Assembly (NCBI GenBank): GCA_025345505.1
Contig: JANVCC010000030.1
Coordinates: forward strand, 12,687,059 to 12,751,058
DNA length: 64,000 nucleotides
Direction: 5' to 3'
Source of the DNA: Todiramphus chloris collaris
Lineage: Eukaryota; Chordata; Aves; Coraciiformes; Alcedinidae
Below are positions 57,001 through 64,000 of the stretch, piece by piece. A program made the translations under genes and the position numbers. How positions within the stretch are numbered: position 1 is the first letter of the stretch; each line of letters opens with the position of its first letter. The notes under the pieces were generated by a model. It did no database searches and had not been told where the DNA came from. It worked only from the letters and a program-made list of their open reading frames with translations.

Positions 57001-59742
57001 CAGAGCTTTCCTCCTTGCCTGGGGGTAGAGCTCTGGCAGCTCCTGTCTGAGAGTAAAGGACTGGATCTGCCACACACAGGTATCAGAGAGCTGGTCCTGT
57101 GGGAGGACTGTGCATCTCTGCTTCCCCAGCACCAGCTGGGGCCCTACCCAGGCTCCTGCCTTCCTCTCTCGGCACAACTAGGCCATCTTCTCCCATTGCA
57201 CCTCAGGCAGAGGGATGGCTCTGCCCGCAGGATGCTGGGAAGCTCTGGTATAGGCTGTCTGTGCTGGGATTTGGAAGCTGGCAGTGAAATGTCTTTGCCT
57301 CATCAGGAAAGGGATGGTTACTGAACACCTCCTCTCGTCTCCTTTGGGCAGGAAGCAGCGCAACAGCACGGACCCTGAGTACACAGAGAAGTTGCAGCAA
57401 TACGGTGAGTGTGAGCCCAGCAGATGGGCTTTGCCTGCCCTGTGTGTGAGCAAAGGGGCAGCCTTCACCAGCCAGGGAATGGGAGGCCTGGGCTGATGGC
57501 CGGCCAGCCTGGCTCGGCATCTGTTACCCGTGTTGTGTTCATCCTGGTGATGACTCCTCTGCCCTCGTAGTCACCCCTGGGATGAAGGTCTACATTGACC
57601 CCTTCACCTATGAGGACCCCAATGAAGCCGTCCGGGAATTTGCCAAAGAGATTGACATCTCCTGTGTCAAAATCGAGGAGGTCATTGGAGCAGGCAAGTC
57701 CCAGGGCTGGGCACAGCAGCTGCTGAGACTGACTCCTCTCGCCCTTCTGCCTGGCTCACTGTGCTGCCCCTTTCTCTACCACAGGGGAGTTTGGCGAGGT
57801 GTGCCGTGGGCGCCTGAAGCTGCCTGGCCGCCGTGAGATCTTTGTGGCCATCAAGACGCTGAAGGTGGGCTACACAGAGCGGCAGCGGCGGGACTTTCTG
57901 AGTGAGGCCAGCATCATGGGCCAGTTCGACCATCCCAACATCATCCACCTGGAGGGTGTGGTGACCAAGAGCCGCCCCGTCATGATCATCACGGAGTTCA
58001 TGGAGAACTGCGCACTTGACTCCTTCCTGCGGGTGAGCATCCATCCTGTCCTGCACTGGGCTGGGGCCTGCAGCGCATGAGGGACAGCAACTCCAACCCT
58101 CTGCATTGTGCTGGCACCCTCAGGGCTAAGCTGTGCATAGACATTGCGGAATGGGGGAAATGGGGTGGCTCTGGGGAGGAGGATGGTGGCAGTAGCACGT
58201 TGGGATCCTTCCCCAGGCCGTTTGAGGTGTTGCAAACTGCTCTGATCTCTCCTGGCAGCTGAACGATGGTCAGTTCACAGTCATCCAGCTGGTGGGAATG
58301 CTGCGAGGCATCGCTGCCGGCATGAAGTACCTTTCGGAGATGAACTATGTGCACCGGGATCTGGCTGCCCGCAACATCCTGGTCAACAGCAACTTGGTCT
58401 GCAAAGTGTCTGACTTCGGGCTCTCTCGCTTTCTGGAAGATGACCCAGCTGACCCCACCTATACCAGCTCCCTGGTATGAGACACTCACGGGGCAGACGC
58501 CTATCTGGGGATGGCGAGAGATGCCTCAGGTATGTGCTAAATGACGGAGCTTTGTATCCCTACAGGGGGGAAAGATCCCGATCAGATGGACAGCTCCTGA
58601 GGCCATTGCCTACCGCAAATTCACTTCAGCCAGCGACGTGTGGAGCTATGGCATCGTCATGTGGGAAGTGATGTCCTATGGGGAGCGACCCTACTGGGAC
58701 ATGTCCAACCAGGATGTAAGTGCTCCCTGGGGAGCAGAGAGCTATAGGCTACCTGTGGAAGCCCAGGTGGCTTACAGCCTGCCTCTACGTGTCTCTCCAC
58801 AGGTGATCAATGCAGTGGAGCAGGATTACCGCCTGCCACCTCCCATGGACTGCCCCACAGCTCTGCACCAGCTGATGCTGGACTGCTGGGTGCGGGACCG
58901 CAACCTGCGGCCCAAGTTTGCACAGATTGTCAACACGCTGGACAAGCTCATCCGCAACGCTGCCAGCCTGAAAGTCATCGCCAGCGTCCAGTCTGGGTCA
59001 GTGGCTTCCCTGCCTCCAGCCAGGACTTCCCCCAAGCCCAGGGAGCACTGGATTGGTTGGGACTAGAGTTGTGGGAGGGCAGGGATAAGAAATCTCCCCT
59101 GCTTACAGTTACTGCTCCCTGTCCCCTGCTCCCTGTGACCTGTGGCTCTCTTGCCCTTTAGCATCTCCCAGCCGCTTCTGGACCGCACTGTCCCAGATTA
59201 TACCACCTTCACCACTGTGGGAGACTGGCTGGATGCCATCAAAATGGGACGGTACAAGGAGAACTTTGTCAATGCTGGCTTTGCCTCCTTCGACCTGGTG
59301 GCACAGATGACTGCAGAGTAAGTCCCTGCTTGTGGAGGAGAGAGAAGACATGGGCAGGGGTTGCTGCATGTTGTCCATTGTCCCTCACCTCTCCAGCAGC
59401 CATCTCCTCCCACCTGAGCATGTGGAGGGCTGAGTTGTGGGGGGCAGTGTCCCAAGTGAGTTAAGGTCTGGGATTCAGCATCCAGTCCCCCTGTGGTGTT
59501 AGAGGGACACAGGAACTTGGCAGAGGGCTGTAATGAAGAGTGATGTGGGTCCCTTGGCAGCAGCTAGATGTGGCAGGGCCACACGCTGGTATTGCTGCTG
59601 ACAGGGGCCTGAGTCTTCACCTTCTCCTTGCAGAGACCTGTTGAGGATAGGGGTGACGCTAGCAGGGCATCAGAAGAAGATCCTGAGCAGCATTCAGGAC
59701 ATGAGGCTGCAGATGAACCAGACGCTTCCAGTGCAGGTTTGA
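32905..59742 (+). CDS. EPHB3: Eph receptor B3 (receptor tyrosine kinase), 16 coding exons
   Basis: This is a membrane receptor for B-class ephrins on neighbouring cells; Eph-ephrin contact drives repulsion, axon guidance and tissue boundaries. The joined exons (total 2976 nt) give 991 residues plus stop, close to the roughly 998 residues I recall for human EPHB3. Domains: signal peptide 1 to about 30; ephrin-binding domain about 34-205; Cys-rich region to about 330; FN3 domains about 332-440 and 445-536; transmembrane helix about 552-575; juxtamembrane tyrosines Y601 and Y607; kinase about 628-885 with glycine loop 633-640, VAIK lysine K658, alpha-C E675, gatekeeper T704, HRD 749-751, DFG 769-771 and activation-loop Y785; SAM about 920-984; C-terminal VQV, a PDZ ligand. 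Residue identity to remembered EPHB3 is highest in the kinase and SAM, and EPHB3-type features ([12 protein letters not shown] start, NQTLPVQV end) separate it from EPHB1, EPHB2 and EPHB4. Fourteen introns are GT-AG and one is GC-AG. No frameshift or missing catalytic residue is seen. Confidence 0.96.
36570..36690. promoter_or_regulatory. AT-richer island in intron 1
   Basis: Contains GTGTTTAATTAAAACAGCCC (36582), then CAATCTGAATCACAGACTTGC and TTTAAAATTGTAGC. Non-repetitive in a GC-rich intron. Enhancer role is a guess. Confidence 0.25.
38115..38225. promoter_or_regulatory. Candidate conserved block in intron 1
   Basis: A sharp change from CpG-rich DNA (38080-38125) to ATTAATGAGAAAAATGTGCA (38141) and CTTGAACGATCGCCAGGAAC. 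Non-repetitive and CpG-containing. Conservation not tested. Confidence 0.3.
38584..38612 (+). repeat. Poly-T tract, 29 T, in intron 1
   Basis: An uninterrupted run of 29 T. No element sequence beside it is recognisable as a retroposon tail. Confidence 0.95.
41580..41790. promoter_or_regulatory. Candidate enhancer block in intron 1
   Basis: Non-repetitive, AT-richer sequence with kept CpGs: CAGATAAAGGACCTTACACC (41596), CGGGATTAATTGTACCGATA (41648), GTCATTATCTTC. The AGATAA and TTATCT words are GATA-type sites. Role inferred. Confidence 0.3.
46291..46355 (+). CDS. EPHB3: EPHB3 exon 2 (start of ephrin-binding domain)
   Basis: A 65-nt exon encoding the ETLMDTKW...HPETG segment (residues 33-54), the conserved first strand of the Eph ligand-binding domain. 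It is preceded by a pyrimidine-rich tract ending CTCTCCAG and followed by GTAAGT. The first two bases complete Glu33, whose first base is the last base of exon 1. Confidence 0.95.
46356..46707 (+). other. EPHB3: EPHB3 intron 2 (352 bp)
   Basis: GTAAGT...TTGCAG between exons 2 and 3. No repeat or other feature seen. Confidence 0.93.
46708..47380 (+). CDS. EPHB3: EPHB3 exon 3 (ephrin-binding domain and Cys-rich start)
   Basis: A 673-nt exon for residues 55-278 plus one base. It starts at [20 protein letters not shown] and holds most of the jelly-roll ephrin-binding domain, including [13 protein letters not shown] and [24 protein letters not shown], then the sushi-like start of the cysteine-rich region ([18 protein letters not shown]). 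The acceptor is TTGCAG and the donor GTATGT. The reading frame runs on into intron 3 for about 65 codons by chance. Confidence 0.97.
50480..50760. promoter_or_regulatory. Intron 3 block with perfect TCF/LEF motif
   Basis: AT-richer sequence around a 25-A tract. AGATCAAAGG at 50687-50696 is the textbook TCF/LEF site, preceded by GCGATTAATTGCGAGG (50665). EPHB3 is an established beta-catenin/TCF target in mammalian intestine, which makes the site worth noting; a 10-bp match alone does not prove use. Confidence 0.35.
50552..50576 (+). repeat. Poly-A tract, 25 A, in intron 3
   Basis: An uninterrupted run of 25 A. The sequence before it does not resemble a processed gene or SINE body that I know. 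Confidence 0.95.
51040..51270. promoter_or_regulatory. Second AT-richer block in intron 3
   Basis: Contains CCGCTTACGAAAGCGGGAAG (51124, with a small inverted repeat CCGCTT/AAGCGG), GGTTCGTAAAGC and GATCGGTTTAATTTATC. Non-repetitive with kept CpGs. Enhancer role is inferred. Confidence 0.28.
53332..53434 (+). repeat. Two-copy 52-bp tandem duplication in intron 3
   Basis: Copy 1 is 53332-53383 and copy 2 is 53384-53434. Both start CTGGAGA, share TCCCCTCCTT or TTCCCTCCTT then AGCAG or GGCAGC, and end CCCCCATGATGG or CCCCCGTGATGG. The copies differ at about a quarter or fewer of positions by eye. Confidence 0.8.
54840..54995 (+). CDS. EPHB3: EPHB3 exon 4 (EGF-like part of the Cys-rich region)
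   Basis: A 156-nt exon for residues 279-330 plus one base. It carries the cysteine ladder C-x2[13 protein letters not shown]2-CPPNSRT...CTCRNGF...DSACT typical of the Eph tumour-necrosis-receptor/EGF-like repeat. The acceptor is CCTACAG after a T-rich tract and the donor is GTGAGT. Confidence 0.95.
55149..55484 (+). CDS. EPHB3: EPHB3 exon 5 (first fibronectin III domain)
   Basis: A 336-nt exon for residues 331-442 plus one base; it matches a single FN3 domain. [17 protein letters not shown] and [16 protein letters not shown] are characteristic of EPHB receptors. N344 (NET) and N436 (NIT) are N-glycosylation sequons. The short loop between the CKKC and CTRC cysteines (SVERRL) differs from the Gly/Ala-rich loop I remember in mammalian EPHB3. 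The donor is GTCAGT. Confidence 0.96.
55485..56288 (+). other. EPHB3: EPHB3 intron 5 (804 bp)
   Basis: GTCAGT...TTCCTAG. No repeat, RNA gene or further exon seen. Confidence 0.9.
56289..56413 (+). CDS. EPHB3: EPHB3 exon 6 (second fibronectin III domain, first half)
   Basis: A 125-nt exon for residues 443-484, starting [13 protein letters not shown] and ending [28 protein letters not shown] is the conserved B-C strand region of the second FN3 domain. The acceptor is TTTCCTAG and the donor GTAAAG. The exon ends in phase 0, so the exon 7 acceptor can slip by multiples of three without breaking the frame. Confidence 0.94.
56570..56738 (+). CDS. EPHB3: EPHB3 exon 7 (second fibronectin III domain, second half)
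   Basis: A 169-nt exon for residues 485-540 plus one base, containing the hallmark [15 protein letters not shown]. The most 5' acceptor (AG at 56568-56569) gives an N-terminal Gln-Gly-Gln before SDGIANTV. A second AG at 56577-56578 would start the exon 9 nt later, directly at SDGIANTV, which matches mammalian EPHB3 as I remember it. Either choice keeps the frame. The donor is GTAGGT. Confidence 0.9.
56833..56938 (+). CDS. EPHB3: EPHB3 exon 8 (transmembrane helix)
   Basis: A 106-nt exon for residues 541-575 plus two bases. A short stalk (STSKTFQEL) leads into [18 protein letters not shown] and IIAIVCF, a single hydrophobic helix ending at the basic stop-transfer residues RKQR supplied by exon 9. 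The acceptor is CCATCAG and the donor GTACTG, the weakest-looking GT donor in the gene. Confidence 0.95.
56939..57351 (+). other. EPHB3: EPHB3 intron 8 (413 bp)
   Basis: GTACTG...GGGCAG, between the transmembrane and juxtamembrane exons. No further feature seen. Confidence 0.9.
57352..57404 (+). CDS. EPHB3: EPHB3 exon 9 (cytosolic juxtamembrane start)
   Basis: A 53-nt exon, the shortest coding exon, for residues 576-593 plus one base: [18 protein letters not shown]. It begins inside Arg576. It lies just inside the membrane and leads to the regulatory tyrosines in exon 10. The acceptor is TTGGGCAG and the donor GTGAGT. Confidence 0.93.
57571..57693 (+). CDS. EPHB3: EPHB3 exon 10 (juxtamembrane tyrosines, kinase start)
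   Basis: A 123-nt exon for residues 594-634 plus one base. It contains the Eph juxtamembrane motif [12 protein letters not shown] with Y601 and Y607; when unphosphorylated these hold the kinase off, and when phosphorylated they dock SH2 proteins. The kinase domain opens at [10 protein letters not shown]. The exon ends inside the glycine loop, and its donor is GCAAGT rather than GT. Confidence 0.95.
57694..57784 (+). other. EPHB3: EPHB3 intron 10, a GC-AG intron (91 bp)
   Basis: The donor reads CAG|GCAAGT and the acceptor CACAG|GG. Only this junction rebuilds IGAGEFGEV in frame. The nearest GT (57698-57699) would shift the frame. Apart from T to C at position 2, the donor matches the consensus, as is usual for GC-AG introns. 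Confidence 0.88.
57785..58032 (+). CDS. EPHB3: EPHB3 exon 11 (kinase N-lobe)
   Basis: A 248-nt exon for residues 635-717. It completes the glycine loop (GEFGEVCRG) and carries VAIKTLK with catalytic K658, the alpha-C helix with E675 (FLSEASIM), [11 protein letters not shown], and the hinge [13 protein letters not shown] with Thr704 as gatekeeper. The acceptor is CTACCACAG and the donor GTGAGC. Confidence 0.97.
58259..58474 (+). CDS. EPHB3: EPHB3 exon 12 (catalytic and activation loops)
   Basis: A 216-nt exon for residues 718-789. It holds the catalytic loop [14 protein letters not shown] (D751), the DFG motif 769-771 and the activation-loop tyrosine Y785 in DPTYTSSL. All residues needed for phosphotransfer are present. 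The acceptor is CTGGCAG and the donor GTATGA. Confidence 0.97.
58566..58715 (+). CDS. EPHB3: EPHB3 exon 13 (kinase C-lobe, P+1 region)
   Basis: A 150-nt exon for residues 790-839: [14 protein letters not shown], then [30 protein letters not shown]. The RWTAPEA segment and the DVWSYGI alpha-F aspartate are diagnostic for tyrosine kinases of the Eph family. The flanking introns are only 91 and 87 bp. Confidence 0.97.
58803..58996 (+). CDS. EPHB3: EPHB3 exon 14 (kinase C-terminus and linker)
   Basis: A 194-nt exon for residues 840-903 plus two bases: [39 protein letters not shown], then the [15 protein letters not shown] linker. The arginine in NLRPKF (kinase subdomain XI) is present. The donor GTCAGT at 58997 was chosen because it restores [12 protein letters not shown] with exon 15. 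Confidence 0.95.
59162..59317 (+). CDS. EPHB3: EPHB3 exon 15 (linker and SAM domain)
   Basis: A 156-nt exon for residues 904-955 plus two bases: [18 protein letters not shown], then the SAM helices [16 protein letters not shown] and [11 protein letters not shown]917 is a conserved phosphorylation candidate at the SAM border. The acceptor is CCCTTTAG and the donor GTAAGT. Confidence 0.95.
59318..59633 (+). other. EPHB3: EPHB3 intron 15 (316 bp)
   Basis: GTAAGT...TTGCAG, interrupting the SAM domain. No further feature seen. Confidence 0.92.
59634..59742 (+). CDS. EPHB3: EPHB3 exon 16, coding part (SAM end and PDZ ligand)
   Basis: A 109-nt coding segment for residues 956-991: [17 protein letters not shown] completes the SAM domain, [13 protein letters not shown] is the tail, and TGA lies at 59740-59742. 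The last three residues, VQV, are a class II-like PDZ-binding motif shared by EPHB receptors. Confidence 0.96.
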
Positions 59743-59863
59743 CCGCAGGGGACTCTGCATTGGAACGGACCGAGGGAACCTGTCAACCAGGTTCAGTTTG
59801 CGGTGCAGCCCGGCTTCCCGTTTCCCCCTTCACACGGCACTCCTCTGCCTCGGACGGTCGCCT

Positions 59864-59886
59864 GGGACGGGACGGGATGGGACGGG
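59864..59886 (+). promoter_or_regulatory. G-quadruplex motif in the EPHB3 3' UTR
   Basis: Five GGG runs start at 59864, 59869, 59874, 59879 and 59884, each separated by exactly two bases (AC, AC, AT, AC). Four runs with such short loops fit the tightest quadruplex rule, and the G-rich strand is the mRNA strand. Formation in cells is inferred. Confidence 0.6.
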
Positions 59887-60885
59887 CCGCCCTTCCCTGG
59901 ATCGGAGGCATTCGTGCCGAGAGGGAGCCCAGCTTTTCGTCCCGTGTCCTGGAGCAGCGAGGCAGCAACACATCTTCATATTGAAGGTGGATTATGGGAC
60001 AGAGATGGCACATCCCGCTTCCCACCCTGTCTCGGTGCTCATCCGTTTGAAGAGTTGTTCTGCTTCTTGGATTTCTTTTCACCCCCTTTTATCCCCAAGT
60101 CCTCACTTCCCTCCCCTCCCTGAGACCACAGACTGTTGACCCGTCCGCTGAGTCCGTCAGACATGTCCGAAGCCTTCCCTGACTCTGGTCCCCGCATGGA
60201 AGCAGACGGGGAGGCTGAGCTGGTGACAGGGCCGAGGCCATCGGCCCCAGACAATCACTCCTCTCTTCCAGCCCTAGTAGCCCCTCCGCCCGAGGGTCTG
60301 CACTGGAACGTGTCCGAAGGAAAGGCTTCGCTCCCTTTCTTGGCTTTGCACGCCAAAACCCAAACCCCATGAGTTTTACTATGCAGGGAGTTAGGAAAAA
60401 AAAAAAAAAGGAAAGAAAGAAAAAAATGCTATATTAAAAAAAATGAGAGAGCAGAAAGGGGAGGGAGGGGGACCAGGCGCCCAGCTCCGCATCTCTTACC
60501 CTCTTGGTTCTCCTGGCCGGCTCTGGACTGCAGAGCAAGGCCGTCAGCACGTTTGCACAGGGACCCTCCGGTTTGCCCCCGGACCGACGGCAGCCGCGCT
60601 CCCCCTGAGGGGCCGGAGAGCGGGGCTGGGGCAGGGGCTGCGCCGGGGGCCGAGGCCCGGGCTCCCCCAGCCTCCTCGTTTATGCAGAAGGAGCGGGGCC
60701 GCCCCGCTCCTGACACACGCTGTGATTGCTGCCAAAAGACTCACTGACCTTTCCCTGAGGATTCACTGCAGCCCGGTTCCTCCAAGCCGAGGGAGAGACT
60801 CCCAAGCGTGCCTGAGTGTGCGTGAGTGTGTGCATGCGTGCGTGGGTGTGTGCTGGCCGGCAGGACTGTGTGAGGCAATGGGCAG

Positions 60886-60891
60886 AATAAA
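60886..60891 (+). terminator. EPHB3: Polyadenylation signal AATAAA of EPHB3
   Basis: A canonical AATAAA 1144 nt after the stop codon, followed within 30 nt by a T/G-bearing stretch (GAGTTTCCTTTGCTC) that could serve as the downstream element. A weaker ATTAAA at 60433 lies inside an A-rich run and may give a shorter 3' UTR. Confidence 0.65.
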
Positions 60892-60911
60892 GGCAATAAG
60901 AATTTTACCGG

Positions 60912-63900
60912 AGTTTCCTTTGCTCGATCGCGCTCTCACTGGATGGGCCTGGCTGCCTACGGCTTTGCCACCCACCAGAGTTCTCCTCCTCCCCACTGGC
61001 CCCAGGATGGCTCTGCACCCCTTTCTGCTCGCCCCTTCTCTTGCTGTCACGTATTCAGGTGGTCCCACAGGGTTGGGCCAGACAGGCAGCGATGCTATAC
61101 CTGCCCTGCAGTGCCTGGGGACCCGGAGTGCTCCTTGTGGGGTTGCATAGGGTGGAGGTTACAAATCCCAGGACAGAGCCAGCTGTGAAACCTAGTGCAC
61201 TCAGAGACGCTCATCTTTTTTCTTTTTTTCCCCTCATCCCCTCCTCAAGTCAAGGTGGAACTGTGGGAACCAAGCAGGGAGCAGCTGCGCTGGCTGCCTG
61301 AGGGTCCCTGCAGTCCCAGGGCTTCTCCCCAGAGCTCTGGCCTGTCCTCCTCTGCTGTCCCCAGGCAGAGTCCGTCCCCAGGCAAGAGTGTTGCAACAAC
61401 CACTGGCATCCCTGAATCACCAGCCTTGCTCCTCTCCATGAAATGGCAGCCACTGAGCCAGGTGGGAGCATGCCAAGGTGTCCGTCCCAGCTGCAGGCAG
61501 CAAGGTAACCCTTCCGGGGGCTCTCATCCATGGGGGAGAGGTGCCAGGGGGATTGTTTGCTCCCTAGTTAGCAAGTGGGACCCCCAGTTGCTTGTGCTGG
61601 GGGTTTTCAGGTCCAAACACCCCCCTTGCTGGTTCACTTACAGAGATGCTTTGCTGGGTGGTGCAGAGGGACAAGCGGGTGCTCCCTGAAATGAGGGTGT
61701 GCACCCCTGGGCTCCCCCCATGTTCAGCCCCACTCCCCTCCTCCCCGGGCTGGCCAAGCAGGTGCTGTTTTTCCCCTCTCCTTGAAACTCGCTTGCCCTT
61801 GGGTTTCTCATTAACCCCAGCCTCTTCCCCAGGGAACAACAAACAAGGCCGGAAGGGCAGCTGGCAGCAGCTTCTGTGCCAGGGAACGGGCTCTGGGTAG
61901 CCCACCATCCCTCCTGCTGTGGGACATAGCGGGGACACTGCCTGCCAGGGACACCGCAGCCACGTTTCCCTGAATTTCCCTAGCCCTGCCCACCCTGGCC
62001 ACGATGGAACCCCAAACAGCAGTGCTGGGCAGACCTGCCCTTTCCTGTCTGAAGCAAAGCAGCTTGTCAGGGGGAAGCTTTTTAAGAGCAGGCAGAAAAA
62101 GAGATGTCATCGCTCGTTTGGGGCTTGCTGACCTCCACAGCTGGAAGTGCTGTGGGGCTCAGAGCTGCCCCTGCCACCCTTGCTCTCAGATGCTGCAAGG
62201 TTTGGGGTTCCACCAGCCCTGGTGCATCCCTGGCATCCCCACCTCAACCCTCCACCCTGGCCTGGCTTTGCTTTCGGAAGGTTTCTACTCATTCTAAACG
62301 GCAAACCCACATCAAGCCCCTTCTCCTGGCTTCCTCTGTGCACACCCTGCTCCCCTGAGGCAGAACGCAGCACCCCTGCAGCCAGCCCCAGGTCTGCCCT
62401 CAGCCTCGGCCCCCCCACCCTACACAGTTTGCACCCAGGGGCTCTTCACGTACTGTAGCTGCCTCCCCCTTTCCCATACGGATCCATGCAGGCGGAGCGC
62501 CGTGTTTGATGGTGAAAGAAAAGCAACAGGGAAAAATGGCAGCAAGGGAAATTAATGCGAGCGTGCGTTTGTAAAAATATTTTTTAAAGGAAAGACTTTT
62601 TTTCAATTAAATTATTTAAGGAATTTTATGGAGGTCTGTGGTGCCTGCGTGGTTCTTGGGGGCTCTGGGTGGCAGGGAACCCTGCACTGGATGGGTGTGG
62701 GCATGTTTGGGCACTTGTGTGTGTAAAAGCAGGTCTGTGGCAGCGAGCAGGAGGCTCTTGGCCCCGTGTGGGTGCAAATCCAATGGAAGCCCAGTCTGAG
62801 CCTTCCCAAAGATGCTCCCAGCTACCTCCCAGGGCAGGCAGTGGGTGAGGACCTTCTGGGGACGGAGGGGAGCAGGTGATGCTCCCCAAGTGAGCCACCA
62901 GCCCTCTGGTGCTCCTGCGGGGACATCCTGGGGCAGTGGGGATGGGGACAGCATGGGGTTGCCCTTTTGGGGGACTATAGTGGCTGAGTGTGGGGTGGAT
63001 GGGGGAAGGCAATCCCTGCCTGCACCCTGCCTGTGCTCTGGCTGTGCCCTCTACTTCCCCCCCTCCCTCCCAGCCCATGCAAAAGAGCCTTTTGTGCTGC
63101 TGGGTTTTTTTCCCCCCTTTTAATTCCTAACCAGGAGATTAAGGGAAGACAAAGGCTACGATTGTTCCCACTCTGCAGAGAGCTGGAAAGTTCGGGGAGG
63201 GGGAACCATCCCTTTCCAGACAGGCCCAGAGGAGGGGGATGCGTGGCCCAGGTGGAGGGGCCGGAGCGGGGAGGACACCCTGGGAGTGGCAGTGGGGGGT
63301 CCTGAGCGTGACTGGGGTGAAGGCACGGCGGGTGCTAAGAGGGGACCCTGCCGGGGTGGGCTGGGGGCTCAGGGCTCTGGCGGGTGGCAGGGTGGGAGGC
63401 TCTCTGCAGTGCAGGAGGAGGAGGAAGAGGAGGAGGAAGGCTGGGGATGATGGGTTGGCCGGCTCAGCGGCTGCTTGGCGTTTTCCCTGCTAACTCTTGG
63501 CTGACACCTCGACAACTTGGCAGGGAGAGGATCCCGCAGCCCCGTCAGCCGCCTGGGGCCGGCGCAGCTGGAAGGGATCACGGCTCGGCACAGTGTGCCC
63601 ATCACCCAGCGGGCCGGCCCGGGCCACGGGGCAGCGGGGGCACAGGCGCTCGCCACGACTCCCACCGTGCCTCGTCCCTGCTGCCACCCCGTGCCCACGG
63701 GAATCGCCAGCATGGTCGTGCTTGCGGCCACATCCTGCACCCGTGCTCAGCCAAGGACGGGACGGACGCTGGCCAGGCGGGTCATTGCCTCATGGCCAGG
63801 GCCGGGGATGCACCGTGGCCCGGGAAGGGGTTGTCCCCGTGGCACGAGGGACAGGACTCGGCGAGTTTTCCCATGCTTGCAGGGAGCCGCGAGACACCCA

Positions 63901-64000
63901 CAAACGCCCTGCTCTGCTCCTTCTGTTTCCCGTTAAGATTATTTATTGGTAATTTTTAAGACCACTTACAGACTCTGTTCACGTGCCAGGACCCTACGCG
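60912..64000. other. Downstream intergenic DNA, nothing recognised
   Basis: No gene was recognised after EPHB3. A CpG-richer patch lies at about 63500-63880 with a GGA/GGAA repeat before it (63413-63440). AT-rich sequence occurs at 62560-62630. Open frames of up to 191 codons at 63384-63959 overlap one another in all frames and show no motif. Confidence 0.5.

Larger units (their letters stand above)
59743..60910 (+). other. EPHB3: EPHB3 3' untranslated region
   Basis: Runs from the stop codon to an inferred cleavage site about 15-25 nt after AATAAA at 60886-60891. It contains a five-run G3 tract at 59864-59886, an A-rich stretch at 60393-60445 with a possible early ATTAAA signal at 60433, a GC-rich section at about 60530-60700 and a GT-rich stretch at 60818-60852. 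The end point is inferred from the poly(A) signal; no transcript was available. Confidence 0.7.

Noticed and set aside
1-64000. CRISPR arrays, operons, phage or plasmid features
   Set aside because: The window is vertebrate DNA with spliced genes. No regularly spaced direct repeats or bacterial gene layout are present.

Overview
The window looks like avian genomic DNA carrying one recognisable protein-coding gene: a complete EPHB3 (Eph receptor B3, called Cek10 in chicken) on the + strand. Its 16 coding exons run from 32905 to 59742 and join into a 992-codon reading frame (991 residues plus stop). The call of a bird rests on three things: the EPHB3 sequence as I remember the avian form, a worn CR1 LINE at about 18415-19400, and compact, GC-rich, repeat-poor sequence with several introns under 100 bp. 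The species cannot be named from the sequence.

Layout. Positions 1 to about 32500 are upstream non-coding DNA with no gene I can recognise. It holds one old CR1 fragment, a few homopolymer and simple repeats, a small CpG-rich patch at 3340-3620, and several AT-richer blocks that stand out from the GC-rich background and look like conserved non-coding or enhancer candidates. A CpG island with CCAAT and GC boxes (about 32530-33960) covers the promoter and exon 1. Intron 1 (13.3 kb) and intron 3 (7.5 kb) are long. The other thirteen introns are short, and exons 4-16 are packed into about 5 kb (54840-59742). The 3' UTR runs to about 60910 after an AATAAA at 60886. From there to 64000 I see no gene.

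The encoded protein has the full Eph plan: signal peptide, ephrin-binding domain, cysteine-rich region, two fibronectin III domains, one transmembrane helix, a juxtamembrane segment with two regulatory tyrosines, a tyrosine kinase with all catalytic motifs intact, a SAM domain and a C-terminal PDZ ligand (VQV). Every exon joins in frame, so the gene appears functional.

The most useful observations are: a GC-AG intron that splits the glycine-loop codon; a tandem 9-nt acceptor at exon 7 that would add or remove three residues between the FN3-2 strands; a five-run G-quadruplex motif in the 3' UTR; and a perfect TCF/LEF site in intron 3 of a gene known to be a Wnt target. I found no operon, CRISPR array, recent mobile element or novel multi-gene system.
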